Shown here: positions 53,842-62,705 of the stretch, piece by piece
Layout of the letters: each line of letters starts with the position of its first letter
Numbering within the stretch: the stretch's first letter is position 1
Source of the DNA: an uncultured Verrucomicrobiales bacterium
GTDB taxonomy: Bacteria > Verrucomicrobiota > Verrucomicrobiia > Verrucomicrobiales > Akkermansiaceae
DNA length: 64,000 bases
Assembly: GCA_937928735.1 (NCBI GenBank)
Contig: CALFVF010000002.1
Coordinates: 1-64,000 of the forward strand
Direction of reading: 5' to 3'
Translations under genes and position numbers: made by a program
The notes under the pieces: generated by a model
What the model saw: the letters and a program-made list of their open reading frames with translations, nothing else
Told to the model about the DNA's origin: nothing
Database searches by the model: none

Positions 53842-54267
53842 ATGAGATTTTACAGACCAAAACGCACCCTGCCAGCGGTGCCTATTGTAGCCTTGATTGA
53901 TATTTTAGCGATTTTGCTGATTTTTATCACCCTAACCACCCAAGAGCGTAAAAAGAGAACCGTGCTGCCGATCACATTTCCTGTGGTGGAGGCCGTGGCG
54001 ACAGACCAAGTCGTGGAGACGCGCTCGATTCTAGCAGTGGCTGCCGATGGGCGTATCACTCTCGATGCTTTACTTGTGCCTGATGGTCTTTTGGTGGATT
54101 ACCTTAAAGCGATGAAAAATATCCACCCTGATCGCAAGCTCGAAATGGAGGCGGATCAGGATGTTTCCTTTAAACAACTGATCTCTGTCTGGGATGCATT
54201 GACCAAAGCGGGCTTTAAAGCTAAGCTGCCGACTCGGGTGAATAACGCCAAGACCACAAATTCATGA
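53842..54267 (+). CDS. ExbD/TolR-type protein
   Basis: A 141-residue protein with one membrane helix (VPIVALIDILAILLIFITL) carrying the essential Asp20 in the LID motif. The periplasmic domain (from residue 45) shows VAADGRITLDALLV and RKLEMEADQDVSFKQLISVWDALTKAGF, the ExbD/TolR fold. It completes the motor with ExbB. Its stop overlaps the def start by four bases, so def is coupled. Confidence 0.88.
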   Translation: MRFYRPKRTLPAVPIVALIDILAILLIFITLTTQERKKRTVLPITFPVVEAVATDQVVETRSILAVAADGRITLDALLVPDGLLVDYLKAMKNIHPDRKLEMEADQDVSFKQLISVWDALTKAGFKAKLPTRVNNAKTTNS

Positions 54268-54818
54268 TATTAGAGATTGTTCAATACGGAGACCCAGTTC
54301 TGCGCAAAAAGTGCCGTAAGGTGGGTGAAGTCACTGCAGAGCTCAGAGAGCTCGTAAAGAATATGGAGGCAACCATGCACGATGCGGAAGGCATAGGCCT
54401 TGCTGCCCCACAAGTCGGTGTCGATATCGCACTGGCCATCGTGGATGTCTCTCATGATGCGGATGCTGCGAGCTATTTGAGAGTGAACGGGGAAGATGTC
54501 TCACTGGAGTCTCTGATGCCTTTGGTGTTTCTTAATCCATCATTGGAATTTGGCAAAAAAAAGGAACTTCAGACAGAAGGGTGTCTTTCCATTGAAGACC
54601 TCAGAGCGAAAGTGAACCGCCCCGTGGACGTCAAGGCGACTCTGGAAACCCTAGAAGGAGAAACGATCGTGCTGGAATGTGATGGCCTGCTCGCACGCGC
54701 CATTCAGCATGAGACAGATCACCTCAATGGTGTCTTATTCACAGATCGACTTACCACCGTCGCTAAATCATCCGCACAGCGTAAGCTCAAGCGCCTAGTG
54801 AATACTCGGCGTTACTAG
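54264..54818 (+). CDS. def: peptide deformylase
   Basis: A 184-residue metalloenzyme that removes the formyl group from new proteins. All three motifs are intact: GIGLAAPQVG, EGCLSIEDL and QHETDHLNGVLF (HExxH with metal ligands). It has a loop insertion (VSHDADAASYLRVNG) relative to E. coli Def. It is coupled to exbD by a four-base overlap and precedes rluA by 12 bases. Confidence 0.96.
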   Translation: MILEIVQYGDPVLRKKCRKVGEVTAELRELVKNMEATMHDAEGIGLAAPQVGVDIALAIVDVSHDADAASYLRVNGEDVSLESLMPLVFLNPSLEFGKKKELQTEGCLSIEDLRAKVNRPVDVKATLETLEGETIVLECDGLLARAIQHETDHLNGVLFTDRLTTVAKSSAQRKLKRLVNTRRY

Positions 54819-54830
54819 CGAATTTTGCCA

Positions 54831-55646
54831 ATGACATGGAGCGGGGCTAAACCAGTGGTAGGAGCAGTGATTTCTGTGAACCCTGAGTTCACAGTGATTG
54901 ATGAGTCTGAGGACTGGATTGTGGTATCGAAGCCAGCTCCTCTAATCGTCCATCCTAGTGGCAAGAAACATGAGCCAACTTTATTGTGTGGGCTGAAGGC
55001 TCTCTTACTCTATGAGATGGTGAATGGCGCTCAACTCTCTATTTTGAATCGACTCGACCGAGAGACAAGTGGCCTTGTTGTTGTTTCTAAAAATAAATCA
55101 ACAGCGCGGAAGTTCGGCAGGGCAATGGAGCGGCGTGAGATTCAGAAACAATACCATGCTCTGGTGCGTGGCCGCCCAGAGTGGAAAGAAATAACTGTGG
55201 ACGCCCCCATTTTACGTAAAGGTGAGGTGTTAGAATCTCCTATCTGGGTGAAACAGACAGTACATCCCGCAGGTAAATCCTGTGTGACTCATTTTCGAGT
55301 GATGAATACGTTTGAAATCAAAGGAGAAACTATTTCCAAGCTAGAAATTACGCCGCAAACAGGGAGAATGCACCAAATCAGAGTGCACGCTGCCTACCTA
55401 GGCTACCCCATAGTGGGGGATAAGATCTATGGATTCAGTGAGCAGTGCTATCTTGATTTCATAGTAGACGGTTGGACAGAGGATTTGGCCAAGAAGTTGT
55501 GGCTGCCTCGGCATGCTCTCCACGCTTCTGCCATGACCATTGAGAATGGTGAGCAGAGATGGAACTGGCAATGTAGCTTGAGTGGGGACTTAGAGAACTT
55601 TATTGGTAAAGATTGTGGAGAATGCAGCGAGAACGAACAAGTATGA
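54831..55646 (+). CDS. RluA-family pseudouridine synthase
   Basis: A 271-residue RNA-modifying enzyme from the ATG at 54831 (a TTG at 54825 would add two residues). The catalytic Asp is in LNRLDRETSGLVVVSKN; the N-terminal VVSKPAPLIVHPSG and the GRMHQIRVHAAYLGYPIVGDKIYG block are typical. No S4 domain is seen before it. The target may be rRNA or tRNA, not assignable. It overlaps the next gene by four bases. Confidence 0.92.
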   Translation: MTWSGAKPVVGAVISVNPEFTVIDESEDWIVVSKPAPLIVHPSGKKHEPTLLCGLKALLLYEMVNGAQLSILNRLDRETSGLVVVSKNKSTARKFGRAMERREIQKQYHALVRGRPEWKEITVDAPILRKGEVLESPIWVKQTVHPAGKSCVTHFRVMNTFEIKGETISKLEITPQTGRMHQIRVHAAYLGYPIVGDKIYGFSEQCYLDFIVDGWTEDLAKKLWLPRHALHASAMTIENGEQRWNWQCSLSGDLENFIGKDCGECSENEQV

Positions 55647-56401
55647 TAGCACTAGATGAAATAATCGGTTTTTTGGATGAAGAACTCAGTATTGCCTCAG
55701 TTCCTGATTATCCAGGAGCATGGAATGGTCTTCAGCTTGAGAATAACGGAGAAGTCAGAAAGATCGCTACTGCTGTGGATGCTTCCCTGCCCGTCATTGA
55801 AAAAGCGATAGCAGCTCAAGCAGAGCTCTTAATTGTCCACCACGGCATGTTCTGGCAAGGGGTGCAGCAAATTGTCAATAGCCAGTATAAGAAGCTAAAG
55901 GTAGCAATGGATGCGAATCTGGCGATTTATAGCGCGCACATTCCTTTGGATGTCCATCCCGTTCTCGGCAATAATGCGTGTTTAGTCAGAGAAATAGAAC
56001 TGGAGGGAGTGAGGAGCTATCATTCGTGGAAAGGAATAGAGCTGGGTTTAGCGGGTACTGTGAACTGTGATTATGATGAGTTGTTGAGAAGAATAAAACA
56101 AGCCGTGGGTAGTGACATTCACCATTGTCCTGGGAAGGTATCTCATGACCCAGGTAAAATCGGCGTGATTACAGGAGGGGCTGGCTCAGAGATTCAGGCG
56201 ATGCACGCACAAGGGATTGAAACATTCATAACAGGCGAGGGGCCGCACTGGAGCTACAGCTTAGCAGAAGAGCTGGGCGTTAATTTAATTTATGCGGGTC
56301 ACTACGCGTCAGAGACTTTTGGCGTACGCGAATTGGGTGGTTTTCTTCACAAAAAATATCAAATAGAGGTAGAATTTATCGATCATCCAACAGGACTCTA
56401 A
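55643..56401 (+). CDS. Nif3-like dinuclear metal protein
   Basis: A 252-residue member of the Nif3/NGG1p-interacting family, which forms a hexameric toroid with two metal ions per subunit. The motif VHHGMFWQG and the late GEGPHWSYSLAEELGVNLIYAGHYASET are the metal-ligand regions. Start at ATG 55643, overlapping the rluA stop. The function of the family is debated (GTP cyclohydrolase-like or general metal chaperone). It ends the operon. Confidence 0.92.
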   Translation: MIALDEIIGFLDEELSIASVPDYPGAWNGLQLENNGEVRKIATAVDASLPVIEKAIAAQAELLIVHHGMFWQGVQQIVNSQYKKLKVAMDANLAIYSAHIPLDVHPVLGNNACLVREIELEGVRSYHSWKGIELGLAGTVNCDYDELLRRIKQAVGSDIHHCPGKVSHDPGKIGVITGGAGSEIQAMHAQGIETFITGEGPHWSYSLAEELGVNLIYAGHYASETFGVRELGGFLHKKYQIEVEFIDHPTGL

Positions 56402-56520
56402 AGAGAGATAGGGGGAGTTTTTGGGCTTAAAACAAGCTCAGAGCATAAAAAATATGAATAAAGGGGCAAAAAAAGCTTGTTCCATTAGACGGAGAGGTTA
56501 CAACCAAAGAAGCAGATCAA

Positions 56521-56594
56521 GCGGGTATAGCTTAATGGTAAAGCTCCAGCCTTCCAAGCTGATTATGAGGGTTCGATTCCCTCTACCCGCTCCA
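56521..56594 (+). tRNA. tRNA-Gly (UCC anticodon)
   Basis: A 74-base cloverleaf. Acceptor GCGGGTA pairs with TACCCGC; the anticodon loop is CTTCCAA with TCC. The T-arm has GGTTCGATTCC and the gene ends with discriminator T and encoded CCA. It lies in a gap downstream of the Nif3 gene. Confidence 0.95.
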
Positions 56595-56630
56595 TCTTCG
56601 ACTATTGAAAATTGTTCACAGAATTAGATT

Positions 56631-57269
56631 ATGAAAAAAACCATTATGCTTGTATTAGCTGCTAGTTCTATAGCGGCTACTTCTATATACGGAGCTGACT
56701 GTCAGAAGTTATCCTCTGATGTCACTCAAGAAATTATTCAGTCGCCTGAGAATGTACTCGCTTTAGTGAGTCAGTATGTCTCTGCTAATGAAGGTTGTGG
56801 CTGCGAGGTTGTAAAGGCAGCCATTGTCGCGACCGAGGCGAGTAAGCAACTTGTTGCGCAGATCGTGCAGGTAGCCATTGAGGGGGCGCCAAAGGAGATG
56901 AATGTTATCGCTACATGTGCGATAGCGGTTGCTCCTGATGCCTACAAGGAAGTGCAGGCCGTTTATGCAGCAGCGGCGTCTGCGCAAGGCACTAGTTACA
57001 GTGTGAGCGAAAAAGGCGGTAAGAGTGGTCTTGGCAAGGGTGGTGATGTAGGCGAAGTAGCTACAGCAGCGAATCCACTTGAGTTCCCAGTGTCATCCGG
57101 AGTGTCTGGAGTAGGCGGTGGAGTTCAAGGTGGCGGTGCGCCAGGTAGCGGTAATCCTGTAGGTCCAGCACCAGGTACTCTTGGTAGTACATCAATCATT
57201 CCTACTGGGTTGCCTGTGATTCAGCCACCAGTTGTTACACCACCAAGTATCACAAATGTCGGTTCTTAA
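56631..57269 (+). CDS. secreted protein in the EPS export locus
   Basis: A 212-residue protein with a signal peptide (MKKTIMLVLAASSIAATSIYG|AD). An Ala/Val-rich helical region (about residues 28-125) contains Cys24, the GCGCEVV pair and a later Cys (VIATCAIAV). The C-terminal third is disordered, rich in Gly and Pro. Similar small proteins are found upstream of beta-barrel/BY-kinase/Wza clusters in Verrucomicrobiota (family knowledge, not searched). It lies 50 bases before the barrel gene. Confidence 0.7.
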   Translation: MKKTIMLVLAASSIAATSIYGADCQKLSSDVTQEIIQSPENVLALVSQYVSANEGCGCEVVKAAIVATEASKQLVAQIVQVAIEGAPKEMNVIATCAIAVAPDAYKEVQAVYAAAASAQGTSYSVSEKGGKSGLGKGGDVGEVATAANPLEFPVSSGVSGVGGGVQGGGAPGSGNPVGPAPGTLGSTSIIPTGLPVIQPPVVTPPSITNVGS

Positions 57270-57319
57270 TTAAGACGCCTTGGCTATGTGTCTACATGGC
57301 TGAACTTTAAAAATAATAG

Positions 57320-58525
57320 ATGCAAATTTATATGAAAAACCTTTCTTTGTTAGCTGTATATTGTGCTAGCGCAACAGCATTGTCCGCTCAAGGGCTATTC
57401 AATATTACGCCCAATGACGAAGCGCAGACAAGTATTCCACTAAAGTGGACTGCAGGTGTTAATTTTGGGTATGATGATAACCTCAATCCAGGTGAAGACA
57501 ATGAAGAGTCATCTGCCTCAGTCACCGCTTTTGTAGGAGCTTCGCTAGTTAATGTTGATGCGCAAACGACATGGGATGCCTATGCAAACTTTGGTTACAC
57601 AACCTATTTTGATGATCCAGGTGATGGTATATCAGATGATGTGTACAACATTAGTGGTGGATTTAATCTACTTCACCGTGTAAACGAGAGACTTCGTTTC
57701 CAGAGCCGTAACCGTATTACTTATGGACTGGAGCCAGATTATAGTTTTGGACTGTCTGCTTCACGTCGTTTGGATGAGTACTTCACATTTAACACAGACA
57801 ATTCTATAGGTTATCGTTGGACAGAGCGTTTTGGTACTATCACAGGTGTAACGTACGAGATTCTAGATTTCGACAATCGTAACAATGACCGTGACACTCT
57901 TGGTTTCTACAACCAGTTCCGCTACCAAGCATCACCGCAAACTGTCTTAACTGGAACGTATCGCTTCACCACGACAGACAATCCAAATGGTCGTGACAGT
58001 GATAATCACTTTATAACGGCAGGTGCAGAACATCGTATTAGCCCTACATCCATTGTTACTCTTAACGTAGGTGCTCAAATTCGTAATGTTGATGACGGTG
58101 GTGAAAACACTTCAAACCCATTTGTTGAAGCAGCTTACAGATCACGCGTCAGTCAGCAGTTTAGTCACAGACTATTTGTTCGCTACAGTGTAGAGGATTT
58201 TGACACCTTTGATGGAAATGGTGGTTTCTTTGATAACAATGAAGCTTTCCGCGTAGGCTATGCAGCAGACTACACAGTCTCTCAGCAGTTGACATTACAT
58301 GGTGGTATTAACTACATTAATAATTCTTTTGAGGACAGTAGTGTTCCAGGAGTTTCTGATGCAGATAGTGATATTATCAATGCCTTTATTGGTTTTTCAT
58401 ATGAGGTTCATCAAGGTTTGTTCCTAACTGGATCATACAACCATACAACATCTGATTCTGATGATTTTGATGTTCGTGATTTCGAGAGAAACAGATTTGA
58501 GCTAGGAGTTCGCGCTAACTTCTAA
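57320..58525 (+). CDS. outer-membrane beta-barrel protein (BBP2-like)
   Basis: A 401-residue outer-membrane barrel protein. The signal peptide ends at SALSAQG near residue 25. The mature part has many alternating aromatic strands (TAGVNFGYDDNLNPG, WDAYANFGYTTYF, FRVGYAADYTVSQQLTLHGGINYI) and the final strand ends in FELGVRANF, with terminal Phe as outer-membrane barrels require. It resembles the putative beta-barrel porin 2 family associated with polysaccharide export. An ATG at 57332 gives a shorter start. A terminator follows. Confidence 0.85.
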   Translation: MQIYMKNLSLLAVYCASATALSAQGLFNITPNDEAQTSIPLKWTAGVNFGYDDNLNPGEDNEESSASVTAFVGASLVNVDAQTTWDAYANFGYTTYFDDPGDGISDDVYNISGGFNLLHRVNERLRFQSRNRITYGLEPDYSFGLSASRRLDEYFTFNTDNSIGYRWTERFGTITGVTYEILDFDNRNNDRDTLGFYNQFRYQASPQTVLTGTYRFTTTDNPNGRDSDNHFITAGAEHRISPTSIVTLNVGAQIRNVDDGGENTSNPFVEAAYRSRVSQQFSHRLFVRYSVEDFDTFDGNGGFFDNNEAFRVGYAADYTVSQQLTLHGGINYINNSFEDSSVPGVSDADSDIINAFIGFSYEVHQGLFLTGSYNHTTSDSDDFDVRDFERNRFELGVRANF

Positions 58526-58551
58526 TTCGATAAAATAATTCTGAACAATTT

Positions 58552-58589
58552 GACCGTCAGGGGTGTCCAACATCTTTGACGGTCTTTTT
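58552..58589 (+). terminator. intrinsic terminator after the beta-barrel gene
   Basis: GACCGTCA (58552-58559) pairs perfectly with TGACGGTC (58577-58584) and five T residues follow. It separates the barrel gene from the kinase gene. Confidence 0.9.
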
Positions 58590-58647
58590 AGTTTGCAGAA
58601 CGTGATAAAAATTAGATATAGTCCATCTCTCTCAAAGTACTTTCAGA

Positions 58648-60807
58648 ATGCAAAATAACACATTTCAGAGTTCAGAAGCAAATCTTCATGCTATTGATTA
58701 CCTCCAGGTAGTGAAAAATCGCTACGGAATCATTTTAATCACATTTATACTTTCCACTCTAGTCGCTTTGGTTGTGGCTTCGGTGAAGGCCAAAAAATAT
58801 GAGAGCACGGCAGTGATTCAGGTGAAGCCCAATGGTGTGGATATGGATGCCCACAGGGCTTCTTCAGCGAATTTCATACAGTCCCAGCAGTTTTTTGAAA
58901 CGGAGTATGAGGTGATTAAATCAGAAAAAACACTGAGTCTAGCAGCTAAAATTGGTAAATTTGAAAGTCTCTGGAATCAACCAATTGAAGATATTGTTGA
59001 GATTTTTAGCCAAGCGATAGAAGTGCGAAACACTAGGGGAACGCACCTCGTTGAGATCACAATGACCTACACGGATGCTGGAGATGCCAAGTTGATGGCA
59101 GATGCTGTCTGTAAAGCATATGATCAACGTCGCAAAGCACTTGGCGATGCTCGTTATGACAAAGCAAAATCCCGCTATAAAGCGCGCCTGCGAGAAGCTT
59201 CAGATCATGTTGAGGAGCTCAGAAAGAAAAAGGCAAATTTAGCGAAGGCAATCGGTGAGCCAGAGGGGGGGGCTAATTTCCGCAGTGCAGAGGAGGAAGC
59301 GTACAGAAGGCTTTCTGAAGAAGTAATGCAATTGGATACGGAGTTGAAGACCTTAACTCTCTCTGTGGAGCGTCTTAATGATTTAAACGATGAACAACTC
59401 ATACCCAGTGTGATTGCTCTGGAGCTCAGAGGTGAAAGTGAACTTGTGAGTCTTCGTAACGAGCAACTCTCTGGACTGTTAGTGACAAAGAAATCGCATC
59501 TTGCTTCCGGTTTAGGGGCGAAACACCCAGAAGTTGCGATGGTGGAATCTTCGATCACAGAGTTACAAAATGACTTAGCGGTACGTTGTAAAGAAGTAAG
59601 AAAATCGCTTCAAAATCGCTTAATCAATTTAACAGAACTCTATAATGAGCAAAAAGAAAAGCTGGCAGCTTCTAGTGTGGATCGCCTCGATGCGGCGCGT
59701 TCTCAAGCAGAGCTTGATACAGCAAAACAAGAGTACTTTGATGCGCACAAAATTCTAATGGATATGCAAAATGTACAGATCGAGGAAGATACGACGTACA
59801 TACTTCGATCAGAGCCACTTGAGGTACATGAAGAGCCCAAGAAGGCGAAGAGTCATTCTAGCCCAAGAGTAGAAATCTACATGGGAGTTGGAGCATTATT
59901 TGGTTTACTCATGGGCGTGGGTATCGCCTTTGGTTTAGAGCTGATGGACACATCTGTGAAGTCACTCGAAGATGTTGAGAGATTCCTAAAGGTGCCCGTA
60001 CTTGCTGTGATACCACAAGATGTAGGTGTATTACATAAGCAGAGTGGTGCTAGTCCAGATGCGGAAGCGTATCGAATACTGAGAACCAATATCGAATTTA
60101 ACCGTAAGAACCCTGACGATAATTGCATTACAGTAGTATCAGGTGGTGCAGGGGAGGGTAAGTCAACAACGATGGTGAACCTAGCCTACATTTGTGCTCA
60201 AGGTGGTTATTCAACTTTGATGATCGATGCTGACTTGAGAAGACCAAGAATGCACACATTCTTTGATATTAATAACTCTGTTGGCTTAACGAATTATCTA
60301 ACTACTGACTTAGTTCTAGAAGACGTGATTTTACAGACACCTGTCGACAATTTATTTTTCATGCCTTCAGGGATTTTACCAGCGGATGCTGCAGGGATTT
60401 TGAACTCACGCAGAATGTCTGAGTTGATTCAAGATGTGAAACAGCGCTTTGATCTCGTGTTGATTGATTCGCCTCCGATACTTGGGGTGAGTGATGCTTC
60501 GGTGCTCGCAAGTGAAGTTGATTTAACAATGATTGTTGTTCAACACCGTAAACTGCCACGGGAGATGTTAGTGCGTGTGAAAGATGCTGTTGAGAATGTG
60601 GGAGGGCATGTCTTAGGTGTGGTTCTTAATAATGTCGATGTACGTAGTGACAATCAGTATCAGTATTATACGAGTTATTACACTTACTACTCACCAACGT
60701 CAGCACCTGTGAGTGCTTCTCAGGCGGTTCAAGCTAGGGACTTAGGCTCGAAAGAGAAAGAAAAGACAGCGAGTGCTAGTGCCTCGAAAAACGAAGACTT
60801 ATTCTAA
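58648..60807 (+). CDS. Wzc-like bacterial tyrosine autokinase and chain-length regulator
   Basis: A 719-residue inner-membrane protein controlling polysaccharide assembly. Two membrane helices (near residues 30-50 and 412-432) flank a Wzz-type periplasmic domain with coiled coil. The C-terminal BY-kinase has Walker A SGGAGEGKSTT (about 497-508), Walker A' LMIDADLRRPR (about 524) and Walker B LIDSPP. The Tyr-rich cluster (about 669-682) has eight Tyr in QYQYYTSYYTYY. Cycles of phosphorylation there are thought to switch the complex. It precedes the Wza-like gene by 59 bases. Confidence 0.93.
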   Translation: MQNNTFQSSEANLHAIDYLQVVKNRYGIILITFILSTLVALVVASVKAKKYESTAVIQVKPNGVDMDAHRASSANFIQSQQFFETEYEVIKSEKTLSLAAKIGKFESLWNQPIEDIVEIFSQAIEVRNTRGTHLVEITMTYTDAGDAKLMADAVCKAYDQRRKALGDARYDKAKSRYKARLREASDHVEELRKKKANLAKAIGEPEGGANFRSAEEEAYRRLSEEVMQLDTELKTLTLSVERLNDLNDEQLIPSVIALELRGESELVSLRNEQLSGLLVTKKSHLASGLGAKHPEVAMVESSITELQNDLAVRCKEVRKSLQNRLINLTELYNEQKEKLAASSVDRLDAARSQAELDTAKQEYFDAHKILMDMQNVQIEEDTTYILRSEPLEVHEEPKKAKSHSSPRVEIYMGVGALFGLLMGVGIAFGLELMDTSVKSLEDVERFLKVPVLAVIPQDVGVLHKQSGASPDAEAYRILRTNIEFNRKNPDDNCITVVSGGAGEGKSTTMVNLAYICAQGGYSTLMIDADLRRPRMHTFFDINNSVGLTNYLTTDLVLEDVILQTPVDNLFFMPSGILPADAAGILNSRRMSELIQDVKQRFDLVLIDSPPILGVSDASVLASEVDLTMIVVQHRKLPREMLVRVKDAVENVGGHVLGVVLNNVDVRSDNQYQYYTSYYTYYSPTSAPVSASQAVQARDLGSKEKEKTASASASKNEDLF

Positions 60808-60866
60808 CGTTCACTCTGTAGTGATGAAGTAACTAGAGCTACGCTCAATAAATAACTGAGAAAACA

Positions 60867-61451
60867 ATGAAACAAAGACTTATAAGAATTTTGTGCCTGA
60901 TGTTGGCGTTCACCAGCTTCGCCAATGCGGCATCTATTATCAATAGTAATGAAACAATTACGGTGACGATTAAAGGTGTGCCTCAAATGGAACAGATTAA
61001 GATCTCTGCTGAGTACGTGATTGATGCTAGAGGTTATTTGTTTATGCCTTTTATTGAGGGTGGGATTAAAGCGTCTGGTTTGGACAGTTCAGCATTGGCG
61101 CGTAAAATTGAATCCGCGTATCGTAATGCTGAAATTTATACAACTCCGACCATTACGATCATTACCCGTAGGGATGTCGCTGAAGCTGAAACTATTGCAA
61201 AAATTGTGACAGTAGGTGGTAAAGTGGGAAGGCCTGGGCCCGTACCATATCGTGAGAATATGACCTTGTATCAGGCTGTACTTGCTGCGGGAGATGCGAA
61301 TGAATTTGGTGCGATGAACCGAGTTGAATTATTTCGCAATGGCAAACGCTACGTTTATAATTTGAAACGGGTCGATTCCGAGCATAAAAACTTAAAGGTC
61401 TATCCAAATGATACGATTACTGTGCCCCAAACTAACTGGCGTGGACAATAG
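60867..61451 (+). CDS. Wza-like polysaccharide export protein
   Basis: A 194-residue exported protein with a signal peptide (MKQRLIRILCLMLAFTSFANA|AS). Residues 28-110 are a poly-export domain (ITVTIKGVPQMEQIKISAEYV, GYLFMPFIEGGIKASGL), and residues 118-190 form a SLBB domain (VTVGGKVGRPGPVPYRENMTLYQAVLAAGD). It is shorter than E. coli Wza, with one SLBB instead of two. It completes the export line with the kinase. Confidence 0.88.
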   Translation: MKQRLIRILCLMLAFTSFANAASIINSNETITVTIKGVPQMEQIKISAEYVIDARGYLFMPFIEGGIKASGLDSSALARKIESAYRNAEIYTTPTITIITRRDVAEAETIAKIVTVGGKVGRPGPVPYRENMTLYQAVLAAGDANEFGAMNRVELFRNGKRYVYNLKRVDSEHKNLKVYPNDTITVPQTNWRGQ

Positions 61452-61517
61452 AGCATAAAAATATCATTTTTAGGTTGTCAGCAAACGTATTCATCAGTAG
61501 TTTGCTCACGCAGCTGA

Positions 61518-61600
61518 GCTGGGGTGGCGGAATTGGTAGACGCGCTAGATTTAGGCTCTAGTGGGCATAGCCCGTGCAAGTTCGATTCTTGTTCCCAGTA
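61518..61600 (+). tRNA. tRNA-Leu (UAG anticodon)
   Basis: An 83-base class II tRNA with a long variable arm (GTGGGCATAGCCCGTG). The anticodon loop TTTAGGC has TAG. The T-arm is GCAAG TTCGATT CTTGT. The acceptor is GCTGGGG with TCCCAGT, so the first and last pairs are G-U. The discriminator A is followed by CTT, so CCA is not encoded, unlike the other two tRNAs here. Confidence 0.9.
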
Positions 61601-61654
61601 CTTTAGCTGCACGCTTTCGAGACTTTCCAGGGTTCTTGGATTACTCACAGTTGT

Positions 61655-62410
61655 ATGTTTTCTTTTTTACGCCAGAGAAAAATCGCCAAGGATGTAGCCT
61701 CTGGCTTGGTGTTTGGTTGGAGAGGAGGTGGTGAGAGTAGTGTTTCTTGGCTTGTTGCTATTATTTCAATCATTCTGCTGATAGCCGCGTTGTTTTCTTT
61801 TGTGTCGATTGATCATCGTTCGCGTGCTCAGGTATTGAATCACTCTAGTCAAGTGACGTTGCTACCCATGCAACATCCTTTATATAAAAAGGCCGAGAGA
61901 GTGTCTCCCTTTGCGCTACAGCCGAACACTATAGATCAAGAGTCGTCTTTTGAACGCGTTCGAGAGCTGTTTCATAAGGAGCTCGACCGTGTCGAGGAGC
62001 CAGCCGCTCTGTGGAGGGATCTTCCTAAAGTAGAGGTGAAGCCAACCCTTCCCACAGTCTATCAAAGAGGAAGTTTATTTATCGTAGAGTCGAAGTGGGA
62101 AATGAAGAAGCCATCTACACCTTCCTTAAAACAGGTGAGTGCCTATCTTCGTGGAGATTCACTTCTGGCCCCTCGGATCCGCGATGCTTCCCTAAATTAT
62201 ACACAGAATCTTAGCCCTGAATGGTATGGCGTGGATCTACGCTGGATTATTGGGCTGGATACGAAGGGAGGAGTTGAGCACTGTATGTTACTGGATCGAA
62301 TGTCTGGTGAGGATTCACGCCAAATTGAGCAATGGCTGAGAAGATTAAGGTTTCACGCTGGCGAGAGAGAACTTGGCCAAATTATTGTAAGACTAGAGGC
62401 TGAATTATGA
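61655..62410 (+). CDS. membrane-anchored protein of unknown function
   Basis: A 251-residue protein with one hydrophobic helix (residues about 31-53, VSWLVAIISIILLIAALFSFV), preceded by a basic N-terminus. The periplasmic part (60-251) has VYQRGSLFIVESKWEM, EWYGVDLRWIIGLDTKGGVEHCMLL and EQWLRRLRFHAG in the order of a small strand-helix domain; it vaguely recalls TonB-like C-domains, but without a recognisable motif. It overlaps the next gene by four bases (ATGA). Confidence 0.7.
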   Translation: MFSFLRQRKIAKDVASGLVFGWRGGGESSVSWLVAIISIILLIAALFSFVSIDHRSRAQVLNHSSQVTLLPMQHPLYKKAERVSPFALQPNTIDQESSFERVRELFHKELDRVEEPAALWRDLPKVEVKPTLPTVYQRGSLFIVESKWEMKKPSTPSLKQVSAYLRGDSLLAPRIRDASLNYTQNLSPEWYGVDLRWIIGLDTKGGVEHCMLLDRMSGEDSRQIEQWLRRLRFHAGERELGQIIVRLEAEL

Positions 62411-62643
62411 TCGAATTGTCTATAGAGGAGCTCTTATTAACTATCGTAGGAGTCAGTTTGTTTTTTATAGGCCTTCTTACACTAGTTGGATATGTAAGAG
62501 AATTTAGAGGGGGGGACTTTGTCACGAAGCGTGTGGTTCGCTGTTGCTTATGCGGAGGTGCTTATTGTGGTGGGGGTAGTTTGCCTAAGTGTAACTCTTG
62601 CCAGCGAGCGAATAGGAGAGGAGCTTCGAAACGATTAGGTTAA
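62407..62643 (+). CDS. small membrane protein with zinc-ribbon-like cysteines
   Basis: A 78-residue protein. One helix (about residues 8-28, LLLTIVGVSLFFIGLLTLVGY) precedes a basic Cys-rich tail with CCLCGG and CNSC, which could bind one zinc ion. It is coupled to the previous gene by a four-base overlap, so they probably act together. No family was recognised. Confidence 0.65.
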   Translation: MIELSIEELLLTIVGVSLFFIGLLTLVGYVREFRGGDFVTKRVVRCCLCGGAYCGGGSLPKCNSCQRANRRGASKRLG

Positions 62644-62705
62644 TTCCCTAGGAATTGTTTCATTTGTGTTTATGGTGGCGCATAGCTGGTAGTTGTATTT
62701 AAGAG

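Noticed and set aside
61456-61472. Terminator after the Wza-like gene (AAAAAT-ATC-ATTTTT)
   Set aside because: The stem has no GC pairs and a three-base loop; too weak to support.
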